Assembly (NCBI GenBank): GCA_035527835.1
Contig: DATKZS010000188.1
Location: 1-22,432 of the forward strand
Direction: 5' to 3'
DNA: 22,432 nucleotides
DNA from: DATKZS01 sp035527835 [NCBI: bacterium]
Lineage (GTDB): Bacteria; RBG-13-61-14
Of this stretch, positions 1 to 7,344 are shown piece by piece. The position numbers and the translations under genes are program-made. The number at the start of each line of letters is the position of its first letter. Within the stretch, counting starts at the first letter, position 1. The notes under the pieces are model-generated. The model worked only from the letters and a program-made list of their open reading frames with translations. It searched no databases and was not told where the DNA came from.

Positions 1-73
1 CCTTGTCCACCAAGTGCCGCTTCAACACCCGTACCTTCTCCTCCGCCGTAAACCGTCTCCGCTTCCCTTCCAT
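1..73 (-). CDS. Transposase N-terminus (HTH, OrfA-like), partial
   Basis: Only the first 24 codons lie in the window; the gene runs off the left edge. The product starts MEGKRRRFTAEEKVRVLKRH, the basic opening of helix-turn-helix transposase subunits of the IS3 OrfA type that bind element ends. The ATG is at 73-71 on the minus strand, with a good AAGGAGG Shine-Dalgarno about 6 nt upstream, which supports the start. It is divergent from the broken DDE transposase to its right. The family call rests on a short stretch, so the exact IS family is open. Confidence 0.6.
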   Translation of the reverse strand, partial: MEGKRRRFTAEEKVRVLKRHLVDK

Positions 74-132
74 CGTCCCGCCTCCTTGTTCGTATAACTA
101 TCTTGGCGGCAGGACTCTCCATTTTCAACTGA

Positions 133-1303
133 GGCAGGACATTCGCGCTTACTACCTCACAATACTACAGGATTCATCTCTTGGCATTGCTAAAAGGCCT
201 TACCTCGTTCAACCAATTATGTTCCGAACTTCTCTATCACCAAAGCTATCGCCGGTTCTGTCATATCAAATCAATCTCCAAAATTCCTCAACCCAATACC
301 CTCTCCGTTTTTCGCTCCGAGATCGGATCGGAGAGCTTTGGTCTGATCAACGACCTGCTTCCGGGAAAATTCTTCTCCATGATTCCATTACCCCCGGTGG
401 CGGTCGCCGTGCCCGACTCCACCGACCTGGAGGCGTCTTGTTCAGGGCACGGTAAAAAAATGTTCTTGCCCAAAAAGATGTAAGTGCCAACGCGAGTACA
501 CGGCCGAGGGCGCAGCCAAAGGCCACCGTTCGAAGAAGTCGGGGCAATCCGAATTTTTCGTGGGCTATAAGAAGCACACCCTGAGGTTGATCTTTCGGCT
601 CCAAGGAAAGTGGCGCAACGTGCCGATGATAACCCGCACCGAACCGGCCAACCTCTCCGACGGAATCCTGCTTAAGCCCTTGCTGGAAGCGGGTCTGGGC
701 CGATTGAACTTTTTGCCCGACATCGTGGTGGCCGATATGGGCTACATGGACAAGGAGGTGAAAAATCAATTGCGAACCCAATATGGTGTGGCGGTAGTGA
801 CCAGGGCCAAAAGCGACATGGTTGTCCCCCCAAATTGCGAGGAAGATGGATGCCCCTGCTGCCCTCAAGGACAACGACTGATCTGGGACCGTTATGTGAT
901 CGAAGAGTTCAGCCACTTGTATTACCCTCCTCCCCAGGGAGACATTTGCATGGTCTGTCCGGAGCAGAGCCAATGCAAAAAAGAATTTCGCTTCCCCCCG
1001 GACTGCCATGAAACCTTCTTCGGGTTAATCCCGCTCCATAGCCGTTTGGCAAAACAACTGCTTGTCCGCATCCGCCCTCAGGTGGAAGCCGGCTTCGAAA
1101 CCGATAAGAACCGGTTCAACCTCAGCGACTTTTTCATAAACAGCTTGGAGTTGGCTCGTACCTTGTCATACCTCGCCGACGCATGTAATATATTGACGCT
1201 TACCGCCGAGGTCCGATCACATCACGGGCGGCGGTATAAGAGGGTTGATCGGCAATCGAGGCGCCAACTGGTACTGGACTTCGGTCCTCATAAGCGCCGC
1301 TGA
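133..1303 (+). pseudogene. DDE transposase (IS1182/IS5-like), frameshifted and lacking a clear start
   Basis: Two reading frames together give one transposase. Frame 1 (133-483) encodes the N-terminal part, including LLALLKGLTSF, and the first catalytic Asp in VPDSTDLEAS. The next frame, open from about 458 to the stop at 1301-1303, gives the rest: GYKKHTL, VVADMGYMDKE with the second Asp, a Cys-rich insert (CPCC and CMVCPEQSQC), and QVEAGFE, likely the catalytic Glu. The junction is at a run of seven A (452-458); dropping one A would fuse the frames. Frame 1 has a stop at 130-132 and no ATG after it, only TTG at 181, so the 5' end is also damaged or begins elsewhere. Programmed +1 shifting or slippage at the A-run is possible, but decay is simpler. 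Terminal inverted repeats were not found. Confidence 0.7.
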
Positions 1304-1461
1304 ATTGTTGAACACCCTCTAATAATTCGACACGTCTTGAGTTCAACATTCCGCCGCAACAAGTAGATAATGGGAGAATATTCGTTCATGATCTGTCAGA
1401 GGGATTGAAATCCATACCGTCCCGACCCTGAAGGGGCCGCATCTCGCCGCCGCTTTTAATT

Positions 1462-1544
1462 CAACCCTTTCAGGGTTGATAACCGGGGGGCGCTGTTCCG
1501 TAGGTTTCACCTACGGCTACTCATGTTCAACCCCTTCGGGGTTG
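1462..1544 (-). repeat. REP-type element copy 1 (three hairpins)
   Basis: Three hairpins lie in a row. The outer two are CAACCCT/AGGGTTG at 1462-1478 and CAACCCC/GGGGTTG at 1528-1544. The central palindrome CCGTAGGTttcACCTACGG (1498-1516) is preceded, on the minus strand, by the tetranucleotide GTAG. GTAG followed by an imperfect palindrome is the known signature of REP sequences served by RAYT transposases. About 60 bp of this unit recur at 2787-2855. Confidence 0.75.
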
Positions 1545-1566
1545 CAGAGGCTTGGGTTGGCGCTTT

Positions 1567-1611
1567 CCATGGGTTGCACCCACGGCTACTCATGTTGCTC
1601 CCCTTCGGGGA
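1567..1611 (-). repeat. REP-type element copy 2
   Basis: An imperfect palindrome (CCATGGGTtgcACCCACGG, 1567-1585) is followed by CTAC, which is GTAG on the minus strand. A second hairpin, TCCCC/GGGGA, lies at 1599-1611. It has the same layout and orientation as copy 1, with diverged stem sequence. Confidence 0.65.
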
Positions 1612-1664
1612 ATTAGGCCGCGAGTCCTGGTTTATAATTCAGAGATTGACCGATAAGGTGCGCG

Positions 1665-1749
1665 ATCCCCGGAGGGGATTGATGTGAGTAGCCGCAGGTG
1701 CAACCTGCGGAACGCGGCGTGAATAACCGTTTCAACCCTGAAGGGGTTG
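1665..1749 (+). repeat. REP-type element copy 3, inverted, upstream of the RAYT fragment
   Basis: Here the unit is in the opposite orientation. GTAG at 1688-1691 is followed by CCGCAGGTgcaACCTGCGG (1692-1710). It is flanked by the hairpins ATCCCC/GGGGAT (1665-1679) and CAACCCtgaaggGGTTG (1733-1749). It lies 24 bp before the start codon of the truncated RAYT gene. Together with the oppositely oriented copy 4 it brackets that gene, as expected for a REP/transposase pair. Confidence 0.7.
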
Positions 1750-1773
1750 CACAAAAAAGCGGGCCTGAACGCG

Positions 1774-1926
1774 ATGTCCACTTACACCCAGATCTATTAC
1801 CATGTTATTTTTTCGACCAAGGACCGGAGGCCGGTGTTGACCAAGGACCGGCGGGAGGAATTGTTCCGGTACATCTGGGGCGTGATAAAAAATCATCAAT
1901 GCCATCTTTACCGGTTGAATGGTGTT
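1774..1926 (+). pseudogene. REP-associated tyrosine transposase (Y1_Tnp/RAYT), 5' fragment
   Basis: From ATG 1774 the product reads MSTYTQIYYHVIFSTKDRRP, then a KDRREELFRYIWG helix and HLYRLNGV. This is the conserved N-terminus of IS200-like Y1 transposases of the RAYT group, single-strand nucleases that move REP sequences. Homology stops after NGV, exactly where the HUH metal-binding motif normally follows. Both the HUH motif and the catalytic Tyr are therefore missing. The frame runs on to 2022 with unrelated sequence that is antisense to the neighbouring minus-strand gene. It is flanked by REP copies 3 and 4 and is not catalytically competent. Confidence 0.75.
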
Positions 1927-1939
1927 GATCGAAGAAACG

Positions 1940-2512
1940 TCACTCCCATATTAGTTCGATTTCGTAACCGTTTTCGACTTCGACAACGTCTCCGGTCGGG
2001 TTTTTCCCTCCCGACCTTTTGATCAACTCATCCAAGCATCCCGCCACGCCGTACATGAATGCTTCGGGGTCGCCGATTTCACGGTCGTGATCGGTTACAT
2101 TGAGACTGACCTTCACTCTGTTTTCATTCATTTCAGAAACCTTGAGATCGGCATCGACATTTCTGATAAAATTCCTTCGCAGGACTTCGAACTTCTTTAT
2201 ACTTTCCTTGGGGTCTCCTTGGCACAGGATGTTTTTATAAACGTCTAACAGGCCTTTCATGATCATCGGTCCGAATGTGCGGATGAGATTCAGGTCCCTT
2301 TTCGCGCCGACCTGATAAAGCGTCCGTCCGATCCGCTGCCAGGCGTCGGATGAGTACCAGTTGGATGAAAGAATCCTTGAGTTGACCAATTCCCAGTCTT
2401 CCGGCGTCAAATGCCGTTCCCAGTCAATATTCTTGGTCGACCGTATCAATCTGATGTAGTCGATCAGCAGGGTCCCCTTTATCTGCCCCTTGCCTTTATC
2501 GGAAGCGCCCAT
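1940..2512 (-). CDS. Protein of unknown function (190 aa), lower GC
   Basis: The product is soluble, with no signal peptide or membrane segment. ATG at 2512 is chosen because GGAG lies 7 nt upstream; a TTG at 2518 is also in frame. The protein opens GASDKGKGQIKGTLLIDYIR, has SSNWYSSDAWQRIGRTL in the middle, and ends with a Gly-rich segment AGCLDELIKRSGGK before a terminal strand. The layout is loosely reminiscent of myxobacterial paralog families such as TIGR02265/DUF2378 or V4R-like sensory folds, but I cannot confirm this and assign no function. Its composition is visibly more AT-rich than the housekeeping genes to the right. It begins 14 bp after RAYT homology ends, so it was probably acquired with, or inserted into, the mobile-element cluster. 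Confidence 0.6.
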   Translation of the reverse strand: MGASDKGKGQIKGTLLIDYIRLIRSTKNIDWERHLTPEDWELVNSRILSSNWYSSDAWQRIGRTLYQVGAKRDLNLIRTFGPMIMKGLLDVYKNILCQGDPKESIKKFEVLRRNFIRNVDADLKVSEMNENRVKVSLNVTDHDREIGDPEAFMYGVAGCLDELIKRSGGKNPTGDVVEVENGYEIELIWE

Positions 2513-2786
2513 CCTCAAGCTCCTTTGTTTGTGGAATTAGCCGTAAGTTGAAATCATGCGGCAACCCGCCTTAAATAAGACTCCCACCCGCTTGCCCCAT
2601 TTGTCGCGCGCTATTATACCCTTCATAGTGTCTATGACCCTGCCACCATTACCTTTTGACGGAAAAAGAAGCCAGCCTCAAACCCTTATGAATACAACCA
2701 AAGCATACCAATCCACCCCCCTGCTGTCAAGAGATTTTATATCGGGGGAAACCAGATCAGGCCGGGACATTGGACAATTGGCAGTT

Positions 2787-2855
2787 GATAACCCGGGGGC
2801 GCTGTACCGTAGGTTGCACCTACGGCTACTCACGTTCACACCCCTTTGCGGGGTT
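2787..2855 (-). repeat. REP-type element copy 4
   Basis: Nearly the same 60-bp unit as copy 1: GATAACC, GGGGGCGCTGT, the palindrome CCGTAGGTtgcACCTACGG (2807-2825), CTACTCA, then the ACCCC/GGGGT hairpin at 2840-2854. It lies in the 476-bp gap between the 190-aa gene and the glycosyltransferase. Apart from this repeat and the promoter at 2945, I see no gene in that gap. Confidence 0.7.
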
Positions 2856-2944
2856 TAAGATGCCGCGCTTTTTTGCGGGACTCGGTAGCGATTGATGGCA
2901 GGGGGAAGCCAACGGCGACTTTTAGCCTTCAATTTTACAGGCTC

Positions 2945-2973
2945 TTGTCCTATACAAATATTTCATTTATAAT
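2945..2973 (+). promoter_or_regulatory. Sigma70-like promoter for the glycosyltransferase
   Basis: TTGTCC (2945-2950), a 17-bp spacer, then a perfect TATAAT (2968-2973). Transcription would start near 2980, only about 9 nt before the ATG at 2989. There is no Shine-Dalgarno in that space, so the message would be nearly leaderless. Confidence 0.55.
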
Positions 2974-2988
2974 TCAACTGATCCATCC

Positions 2989-3933
2989 ATGAAAATCAGC
3001 GTTATCATTCCGGTGTGGAACCGCCCCCGGGAGGTGGTTAAAGCCATTGAGAGCGCCCTGGGGCAGACCCTGCCGCCGTTCGAGATCATCGTTGCGGACG
3101 ATGGTTCCACGGACGGGACCGGCGACGCGGTGGCGGCCTTTGGTCCTCCGGTCCGTCTCATCCGGCAGGACCAGCGGGGGCCCGCCGCCGCCAGGAACCG
3201 CGCCGCGGCCCAGGCCACGGGGGACTGGCTCGCCTTTCTCGACTCCGACGACCGGTGGCTGCCCGGGAAGCTGGAGCGTCAGGCCCAGGCCATTCAGGAC
3301 AGCGGCGCGGCCATGGCCCATTCCAACGGGTGGATCGTCACTGGGCTCGAGGCACCCGCCGACCCGGCCACGCTAAAGAGCCGGTACGAGATGCTCAAGC
3401 CGGCGCAGGGGGCGGACTGTCTCGCCGACTTCCTTTACAGCGGCATCATAACGTCATCGCTGATGATCCGACGCGACGTTTTCGAGGCCGCCGGAGGATT
3501 TGACGAAAGCTTCCGGGTCAATGAAGACGTCGAGCTGAACATCCGGCTCCTGGCCTCGTCACGGGTCTTGTGCTTCACTCCCGAGCCGCTGGTCATCATG
3601 CGGGTCCTTCTCGACGGCCATAAAGCCAGATGGCTGGAGAGCCTGCTTGAATCCATCCGCGCCCAGCAAAAAGCCCTTAGCGCCTTCCCCCGCTGCCGAG
3701 CCGTGCTCAAGGCGTCCCTGGCCAAACAATACCGCAATGCGGCCCACTGCGCCATCGTCCAGGCCGACGGCCCGACCAGCGCCCGCTGCCTGATCCGCTC
3801 CTTCCAATACCGGTTCCCCACCTGGAGAGAGGCCGCGGCCGCCCTCATCCTCCTTGCCGGGGGAAAACGCGGCGAAGCCATGATGAAACGACGCTGGAAG
3901 CGATGCGTGGATTTTTTCGGCGAGCAGGCATGA
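2989..3933 (+). CDS. Family 2 glycosyltransferase (GT-A fold)
   Basis: This 314-aa protein probably transfers a sugar from a nucleotide-sugar donor to a cell-surface glycan or lipid-linked acceptor. The opening MKISVIIPVWNR is the first strand of a GT-A fold. ADDGSTDGT (residues ~36-44) is the nucleotide-binding loop, and FLDSDDRW (~83-90) holds the DxD-type metal site. AAGGFDESFRVNEDVELNIR (~168-187) carries the acceptor-side ED motif that holds the catalytic base in this family. The C-terminal ~100 residues are helical and basic (MMKRRWKRC near the end) with no clear transmembrane helix, so it is likely cytoplasmic or peripheral. No other glycan gene is in the window, so the acceptor cannot be guessed. 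Confidence 0.88.
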   Translation: MKISVIIPVWNRPREVVKAIESALGQTLPPFEIIVADDGSTDGTGDAVAAFGPPVRLIRQDQRGPAAARNRAAAQATGDWLAFLDSDDRWLPGKLERQAQAIQDSGAAMAHSNGWIVTGLEAPADPATLKSRYEMLKPAQGADCLADFLYSGIITSSLMIRRDVFEAAGGFDESFRVNEDVELNIRLLASSRVLCFTPEPLVIMRVLLDGHKARWLESLLESIRAQQKALSAFPRCRAVLKASLAKQYRNAAHCAIVQADGPTSARCLIRSFQYRFPTWREAAAALILLAGGKRGEAMMKRRWKRCVDFFGEQA

Positions 3934-3958
3934 TCCCGGCGTTTCCGGAAACGCGGGA
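3934..3958 (+). terminator. Strong hairpin directly after the glycosyltransferase stop
   Basis: GCGTTTCCGGAAACGC (3939-3954) is a perfect 16-bp palindrome, extended by TCCC/GGGA with one bulged G. It begins at the base after the TGA. No T-run follows, so it is not a textbook intrinsic terminator. It may stabilise the 3' end or act as a factor-dependent or bidirectional stop. The rest of the gap to 4132 shows nothing I can identify. Confidence 0.45.
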
Positions 3959-4132
3959 CGGACGCCGGCTTTCGGCATCATGACCGGCGGCCGCGGGGCC
4001 CGGCCAGCCCTCTCCGCACCGATCTGTCCAGCGCTCGACCGAACCGGTTGCCGTCATCAATCATTCAATTGCATTTCGGCGAAAATCAGCGGGCAGGGAA
4101 GAGGGCTTTTTTCCGCGGCCCCAGGGTCCCTA

Positions 4133-5107
4133 TTATCTCCATCCCGCGGCATCGGAGAGCTGGAGGGGGCGGGGGACTTTGACCTCGACTTGGGCGCCGT
4201 CCCGAGGATGGGTGAAGGAGAGGCGGGAGGCCTGGAGGGCGTGGGAGGGTGAGAAGGGTATGAAGGGTATGAAGGGTGAGAAGGGTATGAAGGGTGAGAA
4301 GGGTGATAAGGGTGTGCCGTAGCGGTCGTCGCCGAGGACGGGGTGGCCGATGTAGGCTAAGTGGGCGCGGAGCTGGTGCATGACTCCGGTGACGAGCTCG
4401 AGTTCGAGGAGGGTGATGGCGGGGGCCTTTTCCAGGACGCGGTAGCGGGTGAGGGCCTCCTGGGGCCGGCCGCGGAACTTGACGCCTTCAGCCACCGCGA
4501 CCATGAGTCCGGCCTTGCCGGGATGGCGGGCGAGGGGGACGCGGATTTCGCCGCTTTGCCTTTCCACCCGGCCCCGGACCAGGGCGCGGTAGATTTTCCG
4601 GACGCGGTGCATTTTCATGTCGCGGCGCATGAAGTCGAAGGCCGGCCGGTTTTTGGCGAACATGACGAGTCCGGCGGTCCCGGTGTCGAGGCGGTGGATG
4701 AGTCCGGGCTCGAGGAGGCGGTCTCCCACGCCTCTTATGTGCGGCCACCTGGCGACGGCGGCGTTGACCAGGGTGCCGGTTTCGTCGGGGGCGAGGGGGT
4801 GGGTGGGGACTCCGGGGGGCTTGTCGAGGACGGCGAGGTCGTTGTCTTCGTAGACGACGGCGAGGGGCAGATCGTAATCCGGTGCGGGAGCGGGTCCGGC
4901 CGCGGCAGCGGCCCGGACCTGGTCGCCGGGTCCGACCCGGTCGCCCTTTTTGGCGCGGCGGCCGTTGACCAGGACCTTGCCGTCGCGGATGAGGGCGCGG
5001 ACCGCGTTCATGGAAAAGCCGGGGAGGCGGGCGTGGAGGAAGCGGTCGAGGCGTAGCGGTCCCTCGCCAATCATCTCCTGCCAGTCTTTCTTCCCGTCCA
5101 GGTCCAT
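4133..5107 (-). CDS. RluA-family 23S rRNA/tRNA pseudouridine synthase
   Basis: This 324-aa protein isomerises uridine to pseudouridine in structured RNA. An S4 RNA-binding domain spans residues ~17-66 (RLDRFLHARLPGFS, then IRDGKVLVNGRRAKKGDRV). The synthase domain follows, with VLDKPPGVPTHP and the catalytic motif HRLDTGTAG (138-146; nucleophile Asp141). The later motif reads TGVMHQLRAHLA, where the family normally has TGRTHQIR-H-A, so the usual Arg after Gly is Val. Residues ~266-288 (SPF/IPF tripeptides) are encoded by a 9-bp minisatellite placed in the loop between GDDRYG and LQASRLSFTHP. The start at 5107 has no strong Shine-Dalgarno; Met12 is an alternative. Family assignment is firm, but the exact target (RluD, RluC or other) is not. 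Confidence 0.9.
   Translation of the reverse strand: MDLDGKKDWQEMIGEGPLRLDRFLHARLPGFSMNAVRALIRDGKVLVNGRRAKKGDRVGPGDQVRAAAAAGPAPAPDYDLPLAVVYEDNDLAVLDKPPGVPTHPLAPDETGTLVNAAVARWPHIRGVGDRLLEPGLIHRLDTGTAGLVMFAKNRPAFDFMRRDMKMHRVRKIYRALVRGRVERQSGEIRVPLARHPGKAGLMVAVAEGVKFRGRPQEALTRYRVLEKAPAITLLELELVTGVMHQLRAHLAYIGHPVLGDDRYGTPLSPFSPFIPFSPFIPFIPFSPSHALQASRLSFTHPRDGAQVEVKVPRPLQLSDAAGWR
4251..4313. repeat. 9-bp minisatellite, array 1 (seven units, in frame inside the pseudouridine synthase gene)
   Basis: Seven consecutive units of the form (GAG/ATG/GAT)AAGGGT. On the coding (minus) strand they give repeated IPF and SPF tripeptides. The unit length is a multiple of three, so copy changes keep the frame. 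On the plus strand the units read as Lys-Gly-Met/Glu/Asp triplets, a Gly-X-Y pattern, but no plausible gene uses that frame. Confidence 0.9.
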
Positions 5108-5167
5108 GGGGTTTTCATGATAGCGCGGAGGGCAGGGGAAGGGAAGGGTGAGGAAGAAGGAAGAAGT

Positions 5168-5212
5168 ATGAAGGGTGAGAAGGGTGATAAGGGTATGAAG
5201 GGTATGAAGGGG
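5168..5212. repeat. 9-bp minisatellite, array 2 (five units, intergenic)
   Basis: Five units of the same (ATG/GAG/GAT)AAGGGT repeat as in array 1. They lie in the spacer between the HEAT-repeat gene stop (5223) and the pseudouridine synthase start (5107), embedded in a purine-rich stretch from about 5130. Any leftward transcript of this operon would carry the array in the leader of the synthase. Confidence 0.9.
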
Positions 5213-5222
5213 CGCGGGGATT

Positions 5223-6044
5223 TTATTTTTGGGGCGGCGGCGGCTTGAGCAGGTTGGGGTCGTAGTGGACGGCGGGGGCTGGGGGATTGGCGGTGTAAAG
5301 GATGAGGTTGGGGGTTGGTCCGACCTTTTCCTTGTTGGCGTTCCACCAGGTCTGCCATTTGACGAGGTCGGTTCCGTAGGTCTGGCCGGTGATTTTCTGG
5401 AGGGCGAGGGATGAGTCGGCTGCCATGCTTGCTCCCTGTTTTTCGAGCTTGGCTGCCATCGGCTGGTTTCCGGAGGCTCGGACGGAGCCCACCATCGAGA
5501 GCTTGGCTTTTCCGTCTTCGAGGTACTTGATAAGGGCGGGGACGGCGCGTGGGTCCTTGATCTCTCCCAGGGCGTAGGCGTAAAGATTACGGTACTGGTT
5601 CCCTTCGGTGACGAGGGCGACGGCGAGGTCGTCCACGGCTGGTTTTCCGATGGCGATCAGCTCCTGGACGGCCTGGGCTCGGCGCTGGTCCATGTTGACG
5701 GACTGGGCGATCTGGTTTCCGGAAAGGTCCGGGACCATCTTGAAGTTCTGGTTGCGCGATCCGTCGGCGGTATAGGGCTGGTTGGAGGGCGGCGACTCGA
5801 CGCGGGCGTTGTTGTTGACGATGAGTCCGTTGGGGTGCGACTCGATAAGCGCGATCAGGGCCTTGCCCCGGTTTTGCACGGCGGGTCCGGCGGCGGGCTG
5901 CGCGGGAGCGGTTCCGGTCTGGGCCCGGGGCGCGGGCTTGGGCTGCGGCGTGTTTGCTGGGTTCTGTGCGCGGGCGGCCCATGATGGGGCGAGGGCCAGG
6001 GAGAGCATGATCAATAGGCTGAAGCCGAATTTTTTCCGGTCCAT
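5223..6044 (-). CDS. Exported HEAT-repeat-like protein of unknown function
   Basis: The start at 6044 (MDRKKFGFSLLIMLSLALAP) is chosen because AAGGAGG lies 6 nt upstream; the longer in-frame extension lacks such a site. A Sec signal peptide ends near ARAQ (residue ~27). A Pro/Ala/Gln-rich linker follows to about residue 60. The core has a HEAT/PBS-lyase-like repeat (VDDLAVALVTEGNQYRNLYA, then LGEIKDPRAVPALIKYLED), a fold used for protein-protein contacts. The C-terminus is WQTWWNANKEKVG and ends in a Pro-rich tail (LLKPPPPQK). It is expected in the periplasm. It lies between a small unknown gene and the pseudouridine synthase on the same strand. Confidence 0.72.
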   Translation of the reverse strand: MDRKKFGFSLLIMLSLALAPSWAARAQNPANTPQPKPAPRAQTGTAPAQPAAGPAVQNRGKALIALIESHPNGLIVNNNARVESPPSNQPYTADGSRNQNFKMVPDLSGNQIAQSVNMDQRRAQAVQELIAIGKPAVDDLAVALVTEGNQYRNLYAYALGEIKDPRAVPALIKYLEDGKAKLSMVGSVRASGNQPMAAKLEKQGASMAADSSLALQKITGQTYGTDLVKWQTWWNANKEKVGPTPNLILYTANPPAPAVHYDPNLLKPPPPQK

Positions 6045-6091
6045 GACGGCCTCCTTATAACAGTGGGCGGGAATTCGGGGCGTTTTAAAGC

Positions 6092-6289
6092 TCATCCCTC
6101 CTTCTGGACTTCGAGGTTTCCGGTCTGGATGTCGAGGGTGATCTTGTATTTGACGTCGTTTTCCTTGAAGACGGTGGTGTGGTCGAAGTTGGTCTGGGCC
6201 TCCTTGAGGAGGTATTTAAGGTATTCGAGGCGTCCTTCCTTCATTCGCTTCAATGCCTCGATACCGCCCGGATCGCCCGTGAATTTCAT
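6092..6289 (-). CDS. Small conserved-looking protein of unknown function (65 aa)
   Basis: The start at 6289 (MKFTGDPGGIEALKRMKEGR) has AGGAG 8 nt upstream, which favours it over the upstream extension. The protein has a charged amphipathic helix (IEALKRMKEGRLEYLKYLLK) and a beta-rich C-terminus (DVKYKITLDIQTGNLEVQKE). There are no Cys, signal peptide or membrane segment, so it should be cytosolic. It lies 47 nt upstream of the HEAT-repeat gene on the same strand. Function is not recognised. The 136-bp gap to the PilZ gene contains a GC-rich low-complexity stretch (about 6351-6418). Confidence 0.55.
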   Translation of the reverse strand: MKFTGDPGGIEALKRMKEGRLEYLKYLLKEAQTNFDHTTVFKENDVKYKITLDIQTGNLEVQKEG

Positions 6290-6425
6290 CGTGCTTCTCC
6301 TGAAGCCTTCCCTGCCAAGATACTTAGCATACATCATTATTGGAAGCAAGCCGCGGGCTCTGCGGGGCTCCGCGGGTGCGCGGGCTCGCCGGGGTGCGGC
6401 GGGCGCGGCCGGAGCGGGATCAATA

Positions 6426-7151
6426 TTAATCGGCCACGGCGTGGTTGTTGTTTTGGACGTATGATGAATTGATGAAGGCTTCGAGCTGCTCCCGGGTGTA
6501 CTTGTCCATGGTGAGGAATCGCACTCCCATTCCGGAGGGGTGGTGGAGGGCCGCGGACTCTTTTTCGCGGACGACCCTTACGACCTCTCCGTCGAGGACC
6601 ATTTCCTCCCGGGTCACGGGATGGCTGAGGATGATCTTGACTCGCTCGTGAAGGTCCTTGGGTTTCCGGGTGCGGATGAAGATTCCGCCGTGGCTGATGT
6701 TGTGGGTGTATTCCTCGATCATGGCCTCGCGGCTTCCGAAGCGGACCCTGATTTTGGCCTCGTAGCGCCGGTGCTCGCGGCGGCCTAAGCCGTCGGCGTA
6801 CTTGTCCAGCTCCAGCTTGTTTTTGATGAAGGTCTCGATGGACTGTACGTCCTCGTGCTTGATTTCCTTGAGCTCGATGCCCATTCCGGATGGTTGGGCC
6901 TCGGTGGCCTGCTCGGGGGTGACGACGTGGATGACTTCGCCGAGCGCCAGGATCTCCTGCTCGATCTCGGGAATGACGATGACGACCTGGACCATGGACT
7001 GCTGCTCGCAGGGCTTCGAGGTCCTCACGAACAGGCCGCCCTTGCTGATGTTGTGGGTGTACTCGGAGATGAAAGCGGCGACGTCCTTGAAGCGCACCTT
7101 GAGCTTGGCCTTGACCCGAATATTTTTCCTTCTGCCTGAATCCTCCACCAA
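6426..7151 (-). CDS. Tandem PilZ-domain protein (TIGR02266-like)
   Basis: Two PilZ domains make up nearly the whole 241-aa protein. Domain 1 begins GRRKNIRVKAKLKVRF and has YTHNISKGGLFVRT. Domain 2 begins RREHRRYEAKIRVRF and has YTHNISHGGIFIRT. PilZ domains bind cyclic-di-GMP through an N-terminal R-rich motif and a (D/N)xSxxG motif; both are present twice, with Asn in the first position. The NISxGG-(L/I)-F-(V/I)-R-T signature is typical of a paralogous PilZ family in myxobacteria and relatives. There is no output domain, so it probably acts as a c-di-GMP-responsive adaptor. The start is TTG 7151 (GGAGG 6 nt upstream) or GTG 7148. Confidence 0.88.
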   Translation of the reverse strand: MVEDSGRRKNIRVKAKLKVRFKDVAAFISEYTHNISKGGLFVRTSKPCEQQSMVQVVIVIPEIEQEILALGEVIHVVTPEQATEAQPSGMGIELKEIKHEDVQSIETFIKNKLELDKYADGLGRREHRRYEAKIRVRFGSREAMIEEYTHNISHGGIFIRTRKPKDLHERVKIILSHPVTREEMVLDGEVVRVVREKESAALHHPSGMGVRFLTMDKYTREQLEAFINSSYVQNNNHAVAD

Positions 7152-7198
7152 GAGGCGCCTCCATAACGGTCGTGATCTGAAATTTTACGTCTAAGAAG

Positions 7199-7227
7199 AT
7201 TTTAGCGGAAGAACAGCGGAAACGCAA
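7199..7227 (-). promoter_or_regulatory. Possible sigma70-like promoter for the PilZ gene
   Basis: On the minus strand, TTGCGT (7227-7222), a 17-bp spacer, and TAAAAT (7204-7199), about 48 nt before the start codon. The -10 box is good and the -35 is weak. It lies in the 193-bp gap after prfA, which would let the PilZ and downstream genes be transcribed apart from rpmE-prfA. Confidence 0.4.
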
Positions 7228-7344
7228 TCAGTTTGGAAGGGAGCCTTGGGGCCGGAGGTTTTTTACAAGCCGGTAAACGGATGGGGCCGGGGCGCCCGCG
7301 GAATATATTGGTGTTCTTGGAAGGCGCGGCCGGCGGATTTTTTG

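Noticed and set aside
1462-1749. Clustered hairpins as a CRISPR array
   Set aside because: The repeats vary in length, orientation and spacing and carry GTAG-tagged palindromes, which fits REP units. No cas gene is present.
4251-4313. Plus-strand reading of the minisatellite as collagen-like Gly-X-Y
   Set aside because: No start, ribosome site or continuing coding frame supports it. The likeness to the fibre genes is a chance result of a 9-bp unit with GGT at each third codon.
4361-5056. Plus-strand Gly/Val/Glu-rich frame of 231 codons, glycine-rich like a structural protein
   Set aside because: Antisense of the pseudouridine synthase with its intact catalytic motif. The Gly richness comes from the complement of Pro/Ala codons.
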